Shown here one piece after another: positions 35,256 through 45,223 of a stretch of DNA of 64,000 nucleotides. The first letter of the stretch is position 1. Every line of letters begins with the position of its first letter. Source of the stretch: Aneurinibacillus terranovensis DSM 18919 (GTDB lineage Bacteria > Bacillota > Bacilli > Aneurinibacillales > Aneurinibacillaceae); assembly GCF_000430625.1 (NCBI RefSeq), contig NZ_AUMJ01000033.1, forward strand, positions 1 through 64,000, given 5' to 3'. The position numbers and the translations under genes were made by a program. The notes below the pieces were generated by a model. It saw only the letters and a program-made list of their open reading frames with translations, had not been told where the DNA came from and did not search any database.

Positions 35256-37298
35256 ATGAATCCTCTTGGGAAAAACATAAAAAATATCATAAATATCAAC
35301 TTTGGTACGAAAATTGCAGCCATAACGATTGTTATTATTATCGCAACAGTATTAATTCTATCTGTTTTTACTTATACAGCTCAAGAGCAAGCGATAAATA
35401 ACCAAATGAAAATGGAAGTACATAGCAATGTTAATAAATTAGTATCTGATGTTAATTCCTATAATCAAACAGTCAAAATTCTAAAGGAAAGTTTGCAAAA
35501 CAACAATTTGAAATTAGCTAAATCGGTTAGAGAAATACTTAAAGGTCGTAACAGTTATACCACTGCGGAACTTTCTGCCTTGGCGAATAAGATTGGTGTG
35601 TCGGAAGTCAACGTCATGAATGATAAAGGAATTATGCAATTTAGTAGTAATCCCGCTCTCATTAATTATAAGTATGATTCATACCAACAATCCAAACCCT
35701 TTATGGAGGCAATTACAAATAAAAACTTTGAACTTGCACAAGAGCCTGCTATTCGTGGAGCAGATAAAAAAATGTTCATGTATATTGGTGTCGCCCGCCA
35801 AGATAAAGCCGGGATGTTTCAACTTGGGATGGAGCCTGTAGAATATCAAAAAGTTGTTGATTCTATTAATCTACAAGATGCAATAAAAAAATATTCATTT
35901 GCAAAAACCGGGTTTACTTTTATCGCTAATCCTCAAGGGGTCTTAATCGCTCATCCACAGAAAGATTATATAGGAAAAAACTTGAATACTCTTCCTTTCG
36001 GAAAATTAATTACTACGGATAATGAAGGTGATTTCCAGTATAAAGAAGGTGGAAAAATTAAATATTTGGCCTTCAAGCGTACATTTGACGGAACTCTTAT
36101 TATGGCCACCGTTGAAACCGACGACTACTTTCATTCTCTCTATACTTTAATGTTTAAATTTATTCTCTGTGGATTTATTATTGTTCTTATTTCAATAGGA
36201 TTTGTTTTATTTTATTCAAGGAGAAATATTGCAAAACCTATAATAGAAATTCAAGGTACGATGAAAGAAATTGCATTGGGTAATTTAAAGCACGTATTTA
36301 CCTCTACAAGAAAAGATGAAATTGGGCAGATGTTCAATCATTTAAATCAAATGTCTAGTAGTCTTCGCGAATTAATAGGGAAAATATCGGCTAACTCGGA
36401 ACAAGTGGCAGCTTCAGCAGAAGAATTATTAGCGAGTGCTGAACAGACGGGGAAAGCAACAGAACAAATCGCTTCTACGATTCAAGAAGTCGCTGTAGGT
36501 ACGGATAAACAGACCAAAAGTGTGGAGAAAAGTTCACAAACCATCGGTGAATTAGCAGTGAGTGTCCAAAAAATTGCGGATAACGCACAACATGTTTCTG
36601 CTTCTGCATCCGACACTTTAGAAAGGGCAGAAGAAGGGGCGAAAAATATTCAATTAGCCATTAAACAAATGAACGCAATCAATCATACGGTTACCGGTCT
36701 TTCCGAGGTAGTCCAAACCCTGGGAGAGCGTTCAAATGAAATTAGTCAAATCGTTCAGGTTATCACAGATATTTCCTCCCAAACAAACCTCCTGGCTTTA
36801 AATGCGGCAATCGAAGCAGCGAGAGCCGGAGAACATGGAAAGGGGTTTGCGGTTGTAGCTGATGAAGTCCGTAAACTAGCAGAACAATCCTCAAATTCAG
36901 CGCAGCAAATTGCACATCTTATTAAAGCGATTCAAGAAGAAACAAACAAGACGGTTCGCTCGATGGATCATGCTACGAAAGAAGTAGTAGAGGGGATAGG
37001 CGTTGTAAATTTAGCCGGTGAATCTTTTGAACAGATTCAGAACTCTGTAAATGACGTGGCAACCCAAATTGAGCAAGTTTCTTCTGCCGTTCAACAAATT
37101 TCTGCTGCTACAGAGGGGGTCGTTCACTCGATTGCACTTATTTCAGAAGTGGCAGAGGTTACCTCGTCCGAAACTCATAATGTATCAGCCGCTACGGAAG
37201 AACAGCTAGCTTCTATGGAAGAAATCTCGTCTTCTGCTTCTTCTCTAGCCAAGATGGCTGAAGAACTGCAAGAGGCCATTGGGAAATTTAAAGTGTAA
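35256..37298 (+). CDS. Methyl-accepting chemotaxis protein with Cache domain
   Basis: 680 residues. Membrane segment 1 is [21 protein letters not shown]. An external Cache-type sensor (about residues 50-295, with [22 protein letters not shown]) is followed by segment 2 ([19 protein letters not shown]), HAMP and a signalling coil with the conserved hairpin tip [43 protein letters not shown] at 35256 has AAAGGAG upstream; the frame is open to 35169 but that part lies inside the terminator. It may sense a metabolite of the preceding operon, but the ligand is unknown. Regulated by a c-di-GMP-I riboswitch. Confidence 0.92.
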   Translation: MNPLGKNIKNIININFGTKIAAITIVIIIATVLILSVFTYTAQEQAINNQMKMEVHSNVNKLVSDVNSYNQTVKILKESLQNNNLKLAKSVREILKGRNSYTTAELSALANKIGVSEVNVMNDKGIMQFSSNPALINYKYDSYQQSKPFMEAITNKNFELAQEPAIRGADKKMFMYIGVARQDKAGMFQLGMEPVEYQKVVDSINLQDAIKKYSFAKTGFTFIANPQGVLIAHPQKDYIGKNLNTLPFGKLITTDNEGDFQYKEGGKIKYLAFKRTFDGTLIMATVETDDYFHSLYTLMFKFILCGFIIVLISIGFVLFYSRRNIAKPIIEIQGTMKEIALGNLKHVFTSTRKDEIGQMFNHLNQMSSSLRELIGKISANSEQVAASAEELLASAEQTGKATEQIASTIQEVAVGTDKQTKSVEKSSQTIGELAVSVQKIADNAQHVSASASDTLERAEEGAKNIQLAIKQMNAINHTVTGLSEVVQTLGERSNEISQIVQVITDISSQTNLLALNAAIEAARAGEHGKGFAVVADEVRKLAEQSSNSAQQIAHLIKAIQEETNKTVRSMDHATKEVVEGIGVVNLAGESFEQIQNSVNDVATQIEQVSSAVQQISAATEGVVHSIALISEVAEVTSSETHNVSAATEEQLASMEEISSSASSLAKMAEELQEAIGKFKV

Positions 37299-37307
37299 CT
37301 CTTTTCT

Positions 37308-37562
37308 ATAAGCGTGAACTACCCGCCACCTGACGAGCACAAGATGGCAGCACAGTGAGGATACTGAATGATTATTACTATCTAATTTCATTTATATAAC
37401 GACCTTTTGTTTATCTAAGCCTGATTATATCACAGCATAAGAGAGGAACAATGTTAGGCTGCACCTCACCGAAGCTGCACCTCACCGAAATTTATCTCCC
37501 ACTTTCACTGGTGCTGTCGCACCTTCACATTAGAAGTGGGAGACTTCTTTCGGAAGAATGTT
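37308..37562. mobile_element. Possible IS200/IS605-type end remnant
   Basis: The interval between two convergent genes contains GCGTGAACTACCCGCCACCTG at the left. Further right an imperfect hairpin (CTCCCACTTTCA.. / ..AGAAGTGGGAG) is followed by ACTTCTTTCGGAAGAATGTT. As I recall, such GTGGGAG..CTTCTTTCGG..AATGTTAA sequences mark the right ends of IS605/TnpB elements in Bacillales. No transposase or TnpB frame is present. The hairpin could also simply be a terminator. Confidence 0.3.
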
Positions 37563-37590
37563 AAATGCCAAGCCTGAAACCACTTCTTTG

Positions 37591-39024
37591 CTACTGCTGC
37601 TGTTCTACCGTTATTTTTGCGTTATCGGATAACTGTGCCGCTTTATCCGAAATCACCAGATCTCCGGAATTAATACCCGCTGTCACCATAGTCTGTGAAC
37701 CGGATTGGGCGCCCACCTGAATTTCTTTGCGTTTCGCGGTGCCGTTCTGTGCGACAAATACGTACGATTTTCCCTGGTCACGGACGATCGCGCTTGTCGG
37801 GATCAGAATCCCCTGCTTCGCGTTCGGGTCAAGCGCACTCACTTCAACGACCATTCCCGCCTTTAGCTGCAGGTTCTTATTCGGTACAGTCACTTCTACA
37901 GGGTAGCCTTTTCCGCTGTCATCGAGCGGACTGATGTTCGTAATCGTGCCTGTTGTTGTGTAGGTAAACGCAACGGTTTTTACCTGAACCTGATTCCCTA
38001 CTTTCATCCCATTAATGGCGTCTGCCGGTACATACACGAGCACTTTCACGGTATCCAGGTTAGCCACAACAAGAACCGGAGCCTGCGGTGATGCCATCTG
38101 GCCCACTTCCGCATTCTTTTTGCCGACGATGCCGTCGATCGGAGATGTTACTGTCGCATCGTCCAGCGTATCCTGAGCGACTTTTAAACCGACCTGAGCC
38201 TGTTCGGCAGCCGATCTCGCCGCGTCAATTCCGGCCGTACTCTGGGCTACAGACACCCCTTGCCGGGCCGTCTGATAGCCGGATGTAGCAGTCTGCAGAG
38301 CGTTTTGTGCGGTGGCCAGCCCCTGTTTGGCCTTGGCCAGGGCGTCCTGGGCACTCTTATAATCCGCCTGCGCTTTATTATAGCCCGCCTGTGCATTGAC
38401 GAATGCCGTCTGGGCGGCGTCCAGCGAACTCTGGGGAGCCGCCCCCGCATTAAACAGCGTTTTGGTCCGCTTTAAATTCGTTTGTGCATCCGTAAGCGCC
38501 TGCTTGCTTGTCTGGAGGCCAAGACCGGCCACCTGCACGCCATGGCTCGCTTGATCCACATTGTTCTGCGCCTGTGTAATGGCACCCTGGGCCTGTATGA
38601 TCCCGCTTTTCGCCGAGACAGCCCCGCCCTGTGCCTTCACAACGTTGGCTTGCTGTTCTGCCTGGGCTCCGTTTATGCCCGACTGGGCAGCTGCCACCGC
38701 CGCCTGCGCTTTTACCACCGCATTTTTCAAGTCCTTATCATCGAGTGTAAACAGGGTCTGCCCCTTCTGAACATGGCTCCCTACGTCTACCATCATCGAT
38801 GCAATTTTACCAGCCAATTTAGGCGAAATAGGCACCTGCTGCCGGGGTTGAACGGTACCCGTATAGACCGGACCGCTGGTAAAGCTGCCCGTTATAGCAG
38901 CTGTTGTCTCCACCGGAACGGCGGCATCCTGCTGAAATGCCTCTTTGGCATCGGTTCCGCATCCTGCGAGTGCTATTGAACCGAGACATAGGCCCGCAGC
39001 CAGTATCATCGTTGCTTTCCGCAT
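37591..39024 (-). CDS. Lipoprotein efflux adaptor (membrane fusion protein)
   Basis: 477 residues. A lipoprotein signal MRKATMILAAGLCLGSIALAGC has the lipobox LAGC, so the mature protein is tethered outside the membrane. Then come a barrel/lipoyl half-motif (VYTGTVQPRQQVPISPKLAGKI), a very long Ala/Gln-rich coiled-coil hairpin (about residues 95-285), the returning lipoyl half (VTSPIDGIVGKKNAEVGQMA) and beta domains. ATG at 39024 has AGGAAAGG upstream. It is last in the MarR-emrA-emrB operon, giving that operon two adaptors, which is unusual. Confidence 0.85.
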   Translation of the reverse strand: MRKATMILAAGLCLGSIALAGCGTDAKEAFQQDAAVPVETTAAITGSFTSGPVYTGTVQPRQQVPISPKLAGKIASMMVDVGSHVQKGQTLFTLDDKDLKNAVVKAQAAVAAAQSGINGAQAEQQANVVKAQGGAVSAKSGIIQAQGAITQAQNNVDQASHGVQVAGLGLQTSKQALTDAQTNLKRTKTLFNAGAAPQSSLDAAQTAFVNAQAGYNKAQADYKSAQDALAKAKQGLATAQNALQTATSGYQTARQGVSVAQSTAGIDAARSAAEQAQVGLKVAQDTLDDATVTSPIDGIVGKKNAEVGQMASPQAPVLVVANLDTVKVLVYVPADAINGMKVGNQVQVKTVAFTYTTTGTITNISPLDDSGKGYPVEVTVPNKNLQLKAGMVVEVSALDPNAKQGILIPTSAIVRDQGKSYVFVAQNGTAKRKEIQVGAQSGSQTMVTAGINSGDLVISDKAAQLSDNAKITVEQQQ

Positions 39025-39082
39025 ACTAACCTTTCCTCTCCTCTTTATATTCATCATTGTTCTCACCCATCCAAATCCATGA

Positions 39083-40603
39083 TTATGCTGATGTTTCCTG
39101 CTGCGCAGGCTTCGCCGGTTTCCTCCACTTCACAAAACAGAACACAAGCGGAATGGCGACAAAAACAGGAAGCGACGCAAGGAGAAAACAATCCCCAATC
39201 GCTCTCGCCAGGGAATCCTGTGCAATTAAGCCTGCCAGATTCGACATCCCCGTACTTCCGCTGAATATATTCAAACCAATCGAGGTCGGCGTAATGAATT
39301 CAGACGTTTGCTGATTATGCAGCGCTGTGCGCTGCTGCATAATCGTGGTCAGCACCGCAATCCCCATCGAAGCCGCCACCTGGCGAATCAAATTAGACAG
39401 CGACGATGCGTTCCCCACCTGCCGGGGGTCGACGGCATTCATCCCTGCGGTCGAAATGGGCATCATACAAAGCCCAATCCCGATTCCGCGAATCGCCAGC
39501 GTCCACTTTAACCAGTTCTGTGACGTAATCACCGTCAATGAGTGAAGCTGATAGGTCATCACGCTAAGGATGGTTAATCCGACCAACCCAAGCGGGACCA
39601 CACCTATTTTGTCAAATAGTTTTCCCGCGATCGGCATCATCACGGCCATCGCAATGGCCTGCGGCATAAGCAGAAGGCCTGTATCGATCGCGGACATGCC
39701 CTGAATGTTCTCCAGATAAATCGGTGTTAAAAACACCCCGCCAAACAGGCCAATCGTGACAAGGCTTGCCGTAGCCACGCTAAGGGTATACGTAAAATTT
39801 TTAAGCAACGAAAGATTGATAAGAGGATCTTCACGTCCGGTTTCCACCCAGATTAGAAGCGCCCCACTCATAATCGAAATAAAAATTAAAAACACAATTT
39901 CAAACGATGTCCATCCATCGGATTCTCCGTTACTCAACGCGTACAGCAGCGTTCCTGCCGATATGACCGCGAGAATAAATCCCCACCAATCAAACGACCT
40001 GGTTTCATTGACCTCTGTTTCGTGTAATAGAATAGCAGCCATTAATATCGCAAAAAGTGATACCGGGATACAAACAATAAACAATAAGCGCCAGTTAAAC
40101 CATTGAACCAGGTATCCACTTAGCGTCGGCCCTACTGCCGGGGCCACCATCGCGGATATCCCCCATACTCCCAGGGCCGTTCCAATCTGTTCCCGCGGCA
40201 TAATTTTATAAATAATCGCCATACTCAGCGGCATGATGACACCGCCGCCCAATCCCTGGATAATGCGAAAAACGATGAGCACTGTATCGCTCCAGGCAAG
40301 CGCACAGAGGAGTGAACCGAGCGTAAACACGGACAGGGCTACAATAAAAAATTTTTTATAGCCCAGCCGATCTCCCATAAAACCGCTAATTGGAATAATA
40401 ACGCCGGACGCCAGCATATAACCGGTAAGCACCCATTGGATGCGGTCCGTAGTCGAGCCGAACACGTTCATAAGTTTCGGAATCGCCACGTTAATTAAAC
40501 TGTTGTTTAAAATCGCGACAAACGCCCCGAGAATAATCGCGATCAGGGCAAACCAGCGAGAGGCCATAGAATCAGCGGATGGAGGAGCTGCTGCTGTTCC
40601 CAT
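39083..40603 (-). CDS. DHA2-family drug:H+ antiporter (EmrB/QacA type)
   Basis: 506 residues with 14 membrane segments. Motif A region is GDRLGYKKFF, motif C is WGISAMVAPAVGPTLSGYLVQWFNWRLLF, and the N-terminus has LNNSLINVAIPKL, as in EmrB. It follows the EmrA-like adaptor by 17 bases. Together they would expel hydrophobic drugs or toxic acids. Specificity is not predictable. Confidence 0.9.
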   Translation of the reverse strand: MGTAAAPPSADSMASRWFALIAIILGAFVAILNNSLINVAIPKLMNVFGSTTDRIQWVLTGYMLASGVIIPISGFMGDRLGYKKFFIVALSVFTLGSLLCALAWSDTVLIVFRIIQGLGGGVIMPLSMAIIYKIMPREQIGTALGVWGISAMVAPAVGPTLSGYLVQWFNWRLLFIVCIPVSLFAILMAAILLHETEVNETRSFDWWGFILAVISAGTLLYALSNGESDGWTSFEIVFLIFISIMSGALLIWVETGREDPLINLSLLKNFTYTLSVATASLVTIGLFGGVFLTPIYLENIQGMSAIDTGLLLMPQAIAMAVMMPIAGKLFDKIGVVPLGLVGLTILSVMTYQLHSLTVITSQNWLKWTLAIRGIGIGLCMMPISTAGMNAVDPRQVGNASSLSNLIRQVAASMGIAVLTTIMQQRTALHNQQTSEFITPTSIGLNIFSGSTGMSNLAGLIAQDSLARAIGDCFLLASLPVFVAIPLVFCFVKWRKPAKPAQQETSA

Positions 40604-40620
40604 AAAAACATCCCCCTTCC

Positions 40621-41274
40621 CTATTTAATATGTATCTTAACTTCTACGTTCGTTCCCGGAATGACATCCAGTCCGGCCGGACGATCCAGCGAAATTTCAA
40701 CCGGTACACGCTGGGTAACTTTATTGAAGTTCCCGCTCGTATTGACCGCCGGCAGAAGCGAAAAGGTAGAGTTAGAAGCCTTCCCAATCCTGCGGACTTT
40801 TCCTGTTAGCGTCTTTCCGCCCAGCGTATCAATGGTGATGTCAACCGGCTGGCCGAGGTGAATGCTGTTAATATACGTTTCTTCAATGTTTGACTCAACA
40901 TACAGGTCATCCAAATTCATCATCAGGGCAACAGGATTTCCAGGAGCCCCTATTTCATGTTCCTTGTTGAAAATCTTAACGACCGTGCCGTTAATCGGCG
41001 CCCGGATGAGCGCTTTGTCAATCATGCTTGGATCCATATTGGACGTGTCCTGCTCCGCAATGACTTCATTCTGCCGAACCTTGTCGCCTTCCTGGACATC
41101 AATGTGGGTAATCTCACCCGGAACCTGCGGCATCACACGATACTCATCGCCCTGAATGCGCGCATCATCGGATTTTACATAATGGGTTCCCTCATACCAG
41201 TAGTAGTACCCGATGCCGCCGCCACCGAGGACAAGAACAGCAAGAATCAAAGTTAAAATGGCTTTTCGGTTCAT
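40621..41274 (-). CDS. EmrA-like HlyD-family adaptor
   Basis: 217 residues: an N-terminal anchor (ILTLILAVLVLGGGGIGYYYW), a lipoyl-like domain (YVKSDDARIQGDEYRVMPQVPGEITHIDVQEGDKVRQNEVIAEQD) and a beta-barrel (LYVESNIEETYINSIHLGQPVDITIDTLGG). The coiled-coil hairpin of Gram-negative EmrA is missing, as is common for short Gram-positive forms. A perfect palindrome lies 47 bases upstream (41321-41348). Confidence 0.88.
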   Translation of the reverse strand: MNRKAILTLILAVLVLGGGGIGYYYWYEGTHYVKSDDARIQGDEYRVMPQVPGEITHIDVQEGDKVRQNEVIAEQDTSNMDPSMIDKALIRAPINGTVVKIFNKEHEIGAPGNPVALMMNLDDLYVESNIEETYINSIHLGQPVDITIDTLGGKTLTGKVRRIGKASNSTFSLLPAVNTSGNFNKVTQRVPVEISLDRPAGLDVIPGTNVEVKIHIK

Positions 41275-41320
41275 CTCGTTTCCCCTCGTCTTTTTCGATT
41301 CGACTATTTTTATTTTATAT

Positions 41321-41348
41321 ATAAATATTTCGTAAGCGAAATATTTAT
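41321..41348. promoter_or_regulatory. Palindromic operator, likely for MarR regulator
   Basis: ATAAATATTTCG and CGAAATATTTAT form a perfect 12+12 inverted repeat with spacer TAAG. It lies in the gap between the MarR gene and emrA. A partial copy (AAAATATTTACTTATGAAGTA, about 41908-41928) precedes the MarR gene itself. Confidence 0.6.
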
Positions 41349-41359
41349 GCGAGAAAAAA

Positions 41360-41809
41360 TTACTTGCACTGCTTCCGACCCTTTAATTGTTCCTGAAGTT
41401 TTGCAGCTAACAGCTCCAGCGATTTGAAAATCGCGGACCTTTCTTCTTCGGTAATTCCCTCCAGAATAAAATCAAAATAATCATCTTGAAGAACCGGAAC
41501 TATATTCTGGAGTTCGTCTAGTTTTTCTGTACGGTACACCCAGACAATCCGGCGGTCCTCCTTATCACGTATACGCCGGACATACCCTTCTGCCTCCAGC
41601 CTGTCAATAATCCCGGAGACGGTACTATTTGAAAGCCCTACCTGGTGACTAATCTCAGATATTTTCCGCCGCTGGTCGTTTAAGGTACGCAAAACCATCA
41701 ACTGTGGGACGGTAATCCCGTATTCCGATAATTCACAGGCCACCAGATGAAAAATATGCTGGTTAATCTCCCGGATAAGCAAGCGAACATGCTTGGTCGC
41801 GTAAGTCAT
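41360..41809 (-). CDS. MarR-family transcriptional regulator
   Basis: 149 residues with a winged helix: LTV-like core ..YGITVPQLMVLRTLNDQRRKISEISHQVGLSNSTVSGIIDRLEAEGYVRRIRDKEDRRIVWVYRTEKL. ATG at 41809 has AGGGGAGG 8 bases upstream; the longer frame to 41908 has no site. It heads the efflux operon and most likely represses it through the ATAAATATTT palindrome. Confidence 0.92.
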   Translation of the reverse strand: MTYATKHVRLLIREINQHIFHLVACELSEYGITVPQLMVLRTLNDQRRKISEISHQVGLSNSTVSGIIDRLEAEGYVRRIRDKEDRRIVWVYRTEKLDELQNIVPVLQDDYFDFILEGITEEERSAIFKSLELLAAKLQEQLKGRKQCK

Positions 41810-41980
41810 AATCCTCCCCTCTCTTTTCCCTTCAGAATAAAAACACAATCCTAAAATAATGGAGCCGTCATTTAAACTATACCTCGTGCAGTAAAAAATA
41901 GTTCGCACAGAAAATATTTACTTATGAAGTATACAATAGAACGAGAAAAAAGGAAAGATTGTAATGATAAGCAACTTTAT

Positions 41981-42357
41981 TCATTCAGGAGCAATGCTAT
42001 TAACACCCATTTTGTTAAAATCTTTTGTGTTAAAGGTTGCAACATATCCACTTATATGTTCAGCTTTTGCAGCTAAATAGGCATCAGCAAAATCTACATT
42101 GTGTTTAGCGTAGTTAAACAAAGCTGTTAACAAAATTTCTTTATTATCAACTTCACAAAATTCGATGATTTTAATTAGCCATTCTGAGATGTTTATTCTT
42201 GAATAGCCATAATATTTCCCACTTAGAACGTATACGCATTCAGCGGTCACGATTTATTTGTCATTCGTTCAAATAGCATTCGGGCTTTCAGAGAGTGTTC
42301 AGGGTGATCATTGGCTAAAAAACGAATAACAATGTTGGTATCTAAAATGTATCTCAT
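41981..42357 (-). pseudogene. PIN-domain toxin, broken by a frameshift
   Basis: The first part starts at 42357, overlapping the antitoxin stop as ATGA. It reads MRYILDTNIVIRFLANDHPE..LFERMTNKS and stops at 42253. The rest continues in another frame from about 42253 to 41981 (IVTAECVYVLSG..NVDFADAYLAAKAEH..VATFNTKDFNKMG), with the acidic PIN residues in DTN, AE, DFADAYLA and FNTKDF. A one-base indel near 42250 would restore a protein of about 125 residues. As read, the ribonuclease is dead. Confidence 0.75.
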
Positions 42358-42623
42358 TGAAAATTATCTCCTGACTTCGACTCCATTCTTTCTTCAAGAG
42401 AATCTTTTAGCACCTTTTTAAAATCCGATGTATCCAGTTTTGGTTTAGCCACCCCGAATAAATCAAGAATCGCTTTTTTCTTCACTACTTCAATTTTCGT
42501 TTCACCGTTTTCGTCGATAATGAATTTTATATTATCTCCTTCTTCGATCCCTAACCTCTTACGAATATCCAAAGGGATCACTACTTGCCCCTTACTTGAC
42601 ATCTTACTCACGGATGTAACCAT
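42354..42623 (-). CDS. AbrB/MazE-type antitoxin
   Basis: 89 residues with an N-terminal swapped-hairpin domain (VSKMSSKGQVVIPLDIRKRLGIEEGDNIKFIIDENGETKIEVVKK) and a C-terminal helix expected to bind the toxin. It overlaps the PIN toxin start by four bases (ATGA), the normal layout of a VapBC-like pair. Its partner is frameshifted, so the antitoxin may be decaying or kept for another role. Confidence 0.85.
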   Translation of the reverse strand: MVTSVSKMSSKGQVVIPLDIRKRLGIEEGDNIKFIIDENGETKIEVVKKKAILDLFGVAKPKLDTSDFKKVLKDSLEERMESKSGDNFQ

Positions 42624-43015
42624 ACTCTTATCACCCTTACACTAATAATATTCTTACTTATATTTTATTCTTACCAGCATAAAAAGCAAATGATTTACTG
42701 ATCTCTATTAAGTATAGTATCGACATTCCTACCCCTTACTTCAATAACAGGGAAATCTCAACTATGCTACCGCCATTTTTGCCTCTGGCACGAAAAGTAG
42801 AATTGCTGATCTAAGGTATCTTTGTCTTGGGTATCCAGGTTAGGAAGCCTCTCAAAGAGACTACACTACCTCTAATGGAGCCGACACATGTAAATAAGAG
42901 AACTAAAAGAACCTACTTTTTAAAGCAGGTTCTTTTGTGTTAGATAAATGTAAACTTGTTTACCGATCAAGTGTTTTCTAAAACTGTTAAACCATAATAA
43001 CACTCAGTGACCTAA
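42624..43015. other. Non-coding interval
   Basis: About 390 bases with no supported frame. It includes one terminator (42906-42936). The rest shows no homology I can name; it would hold the promoter of the antitoxin gene. Confidence 0.4.
42906..42936. terminator. Bidirectional terminator
   Basis: AAAAGAACCTACTTT and AAAGCAGGTTCTTTT pair (one mismatch). It lies about 80 bases past the SLH gene stop on the minus strand. Confidence 0.75.
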
Positions 43016-45016
43016 TTAGAAAGATGTTGAACTGCCAGTTACAACATTACCATCTTTCACATTAACATTACGGAGTATTTGACCCGGCGTAATTGTGATT
43101 GGTGAAGGTTGTTGAGAAGATGAATTAGGAGTTCCTGCCGCATTAACATTTACAAGAATTGAATCTAATGTAACAGTTAATGCATCATTTGTTGTAACAT
43201 TCCCAACAAAAATCATATCCCCAGAAGTTACATAATCACCGCCTAAGTCAATAGTAGCAATTAGATCCGGTGTTGTCAGGTTAATCGTATCCGTTGAGGT
43301 TAGAGGAAACGAATCTGTATTATAAATCATCATAGTATCATTACTTGTTGTTGTGTAATTGTCCTTTATAAAAACAGTTACCTTACTCTTGATACTCGTT
43401 AAATTCGGTAATGAAGGTGTAAATGCTAATTTAACAGCATCACCTGTGCTTAATATGCCATTACCATTAAGCAACCCTGAATTTACAGAAGAAATTGTTG
43501 TTTGTATTCCTGGAGAAACCCCATTACTGCTTACATAGTATGGGGTTCCTGAAGTAAGCGACTGAGAATTACCACTTGCATTTGTTACAGTAGCATTCTT
43601 AGCAGTAACAGTAATGCTAGGTATGGTTACACCTGTGCCTAATGTAACATTCACAGCGGCAGCTAAGGTTAGGCTTGGAATATTTGCACCGAGACCTAGT
43701 GTACTTTTACCTAAAGCTAAACTAACCGGAGAATCTACTTCGATATTTTGGACACCAGTGAAATCACCATCAAGAGCAATCACATCACTCGTCGTTAATC
43801 CAACTGGATTTACTGTAAACTTAGTTACATTAAGCTTACTACCTTGTTCAGCTACAATATGGCCGCCATCTACATCTGTAACAATGATATCCGTTGCTGT
43901 TATATTACCCTTCAAATGCAAACTGTTATTAGCAACGTTTTTAACAACTATATGAGTCGCAGATACATTGTTAAGAGTTGCTGCTTGACCATTATCAATC
44001 GTAACTGTACCGTTAACTATTAAATTTTGTAGAATAACACTACTACCACCTGTAATAAAAACATTACCGTTTACTGTTGCAGGATGGGCACTATCACTTG
44101 GACCATAGGTTCCATCTGCTGTATATATAATGTTTCCAACATAAGTAGCATCGGAAGATAGGTTAAAATTGTATTGATCCGAAGAACTACTATTTAGAAT
44201 TATGCTTCCAGTTCCCCCGGAACTATAAGAACCACCACCGCCGCCACCGGTGCCTGGTGAGCTTGAGCCAGTACTACCGCTTGAAGAGCTGGAATTATCA
44301 GAACCAGTATTTTGTTGATTATTACCAGTTGATCCATTGGAACCGGAGGGGGTTAAAACACTCGATAAATTCACTGCCATAACAGCTACTTCTTGGCGAG
44401 TGGCTTTTTGTTTAGGATTGAAGTTCTTCCCATCCCCTTTTAAAAGCCCCGCCTCCATTGCAGCCCCTACATAATCTCTAGCCCACAAGCTAATCGAGCC
44501 TTTATCACCTACTGTTAAAAGAGCAGCTTTACCTTGAGCATCAATCTTTGCCGCTTTTACTAAAATGACTGCCAATTCTTCCCGGCTAATAGAATCGTTA
44601 GGCTTGAAGTGGCCTTTACCGTCACCTAACATAATACCCGCATTATATACTGCTGCTACATATGGTTTGCTCCAATCTGCGGTAACATCGGAAAATGGTA
44701 CAGCAGAATTATCAACTTGTAAGTTTAATAATTTTGTTAAAACCACCGCAACTTCCTGACGTGTCATGGTAGCAAGGGGACGAAACTTGCCGTTTGTGTC
44801 ACCGCTAAAAATACCTAGGGATTGGGACTTTAAAATATAATCCTTTGCCCAACCCGCAGCAGTATCTAAATCTGCAAAACCTGCAGCTGTGGCAGATGTT
44901 GTTCCCGCTGTTTGATTAGCAGTCACTGTTGAATTATCAGCCATTGCCACTGTTGGAGCAAACGCCATCGATAATACCGCCGTAGTAGCCAAAGCCTTAT
45001 TCAATCTGTTCTTCAT
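43016..45016 (-). CDS. SLH-domain surface protein
   Basis: 666 residues. The signal peptide is MKNRLNKALATTAVLSMAFAPTVAMA. Three S-layer homology domains cover about residues 45-220 (GIFSGDTNGKFRPLATMTRQEVAVVL, GIMLGDGKGHFKPNDSISREELAVIL, GLLKGDGKNFNPKQKATRQEVAVMA) and anchor the protein to pyruvylated secondary cell-wall polymer. A Gly/Ser/Asn linker (residues 222-270) leads to a repetitive beta-rich region with parallel-helix look (VNGNVFITGGSSVILQNLIVNGTVTIDNGQAATLNNV) and a C-terminal Ig-like part. Possible adhesin or minor S-layer-associated protein; activity unknown. Confidence 0.85.
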   Translation of the reverse strand: MKNRLNKALATTAVLSMAFAPTVAMADNSTVTANQTAGTTSATAAGFADLDTAAGWAKDYILKSQSLGIFSGDTNGKFRPLATMTRQEVAVVLTKLLNLQVDNSAVPFSDVTADWSKPYVAAVYNAGIMLGDGKGHFKPNDSISREELAVILVKAAKIDAQGKAALLTVGDKGSISLWARDYVGAAMEAGLLKGDGKNFNPKQKATRQEVAVMAVNLSSVLTPSGSNGSTGNNQQNTGSDNSSSSSGSTGSSSPGTGGGGGGSYSSGGTGSIILNSSSSDQYNFNLSSDATYVGNIIYTADGTYGPSDSAHPATVNGNVFITGGSSVILQNLIVNGTVTIDNGQAATLNNVSATHIVVKNVANNSLHLKGNITATDIIVTDVDGGHIVAEQGSKLNVTKFTVNPVGLTTSDVIALDGDFTGVQNIEVDSPVSLALGKSTLGLGANIPSLTLAAAVNVTLGTGVTIPSITVTAKNATVTNASGNSQSLTSGTPYYVSSNGVSPGIQTTISSVNSGLLNGNGILSTGDAVKLAFTPSLPNLTSIKSKVTVFIKDNYTTTSNDTMMIYNTDSFPLTSTDTINLTTPDLIATIDLGGDYVTSGDMIFVGNVTTNDALTVTLDSILVNVNAAGTPNSSSQQPSPITITPGQILRNVNVKDGNVVTGSSTSF

Positions 45017-45223
45017 AAAATACCTCCTACTTTTATGTAAAATATTAATTAAAAACCATATATATCAAAACAAATAAAAAGATTATAATAATAATGGATA
45101 AAAATACTATCTTTTAGATCGGTACTAATGATACAATAATTCACACAAAAAGTCTGTCGAAAATTGTCGAACTATAGAAAATTAGTTATATAGACCTAAA
45201 AAATGGTTATTTATAATGGAGGT

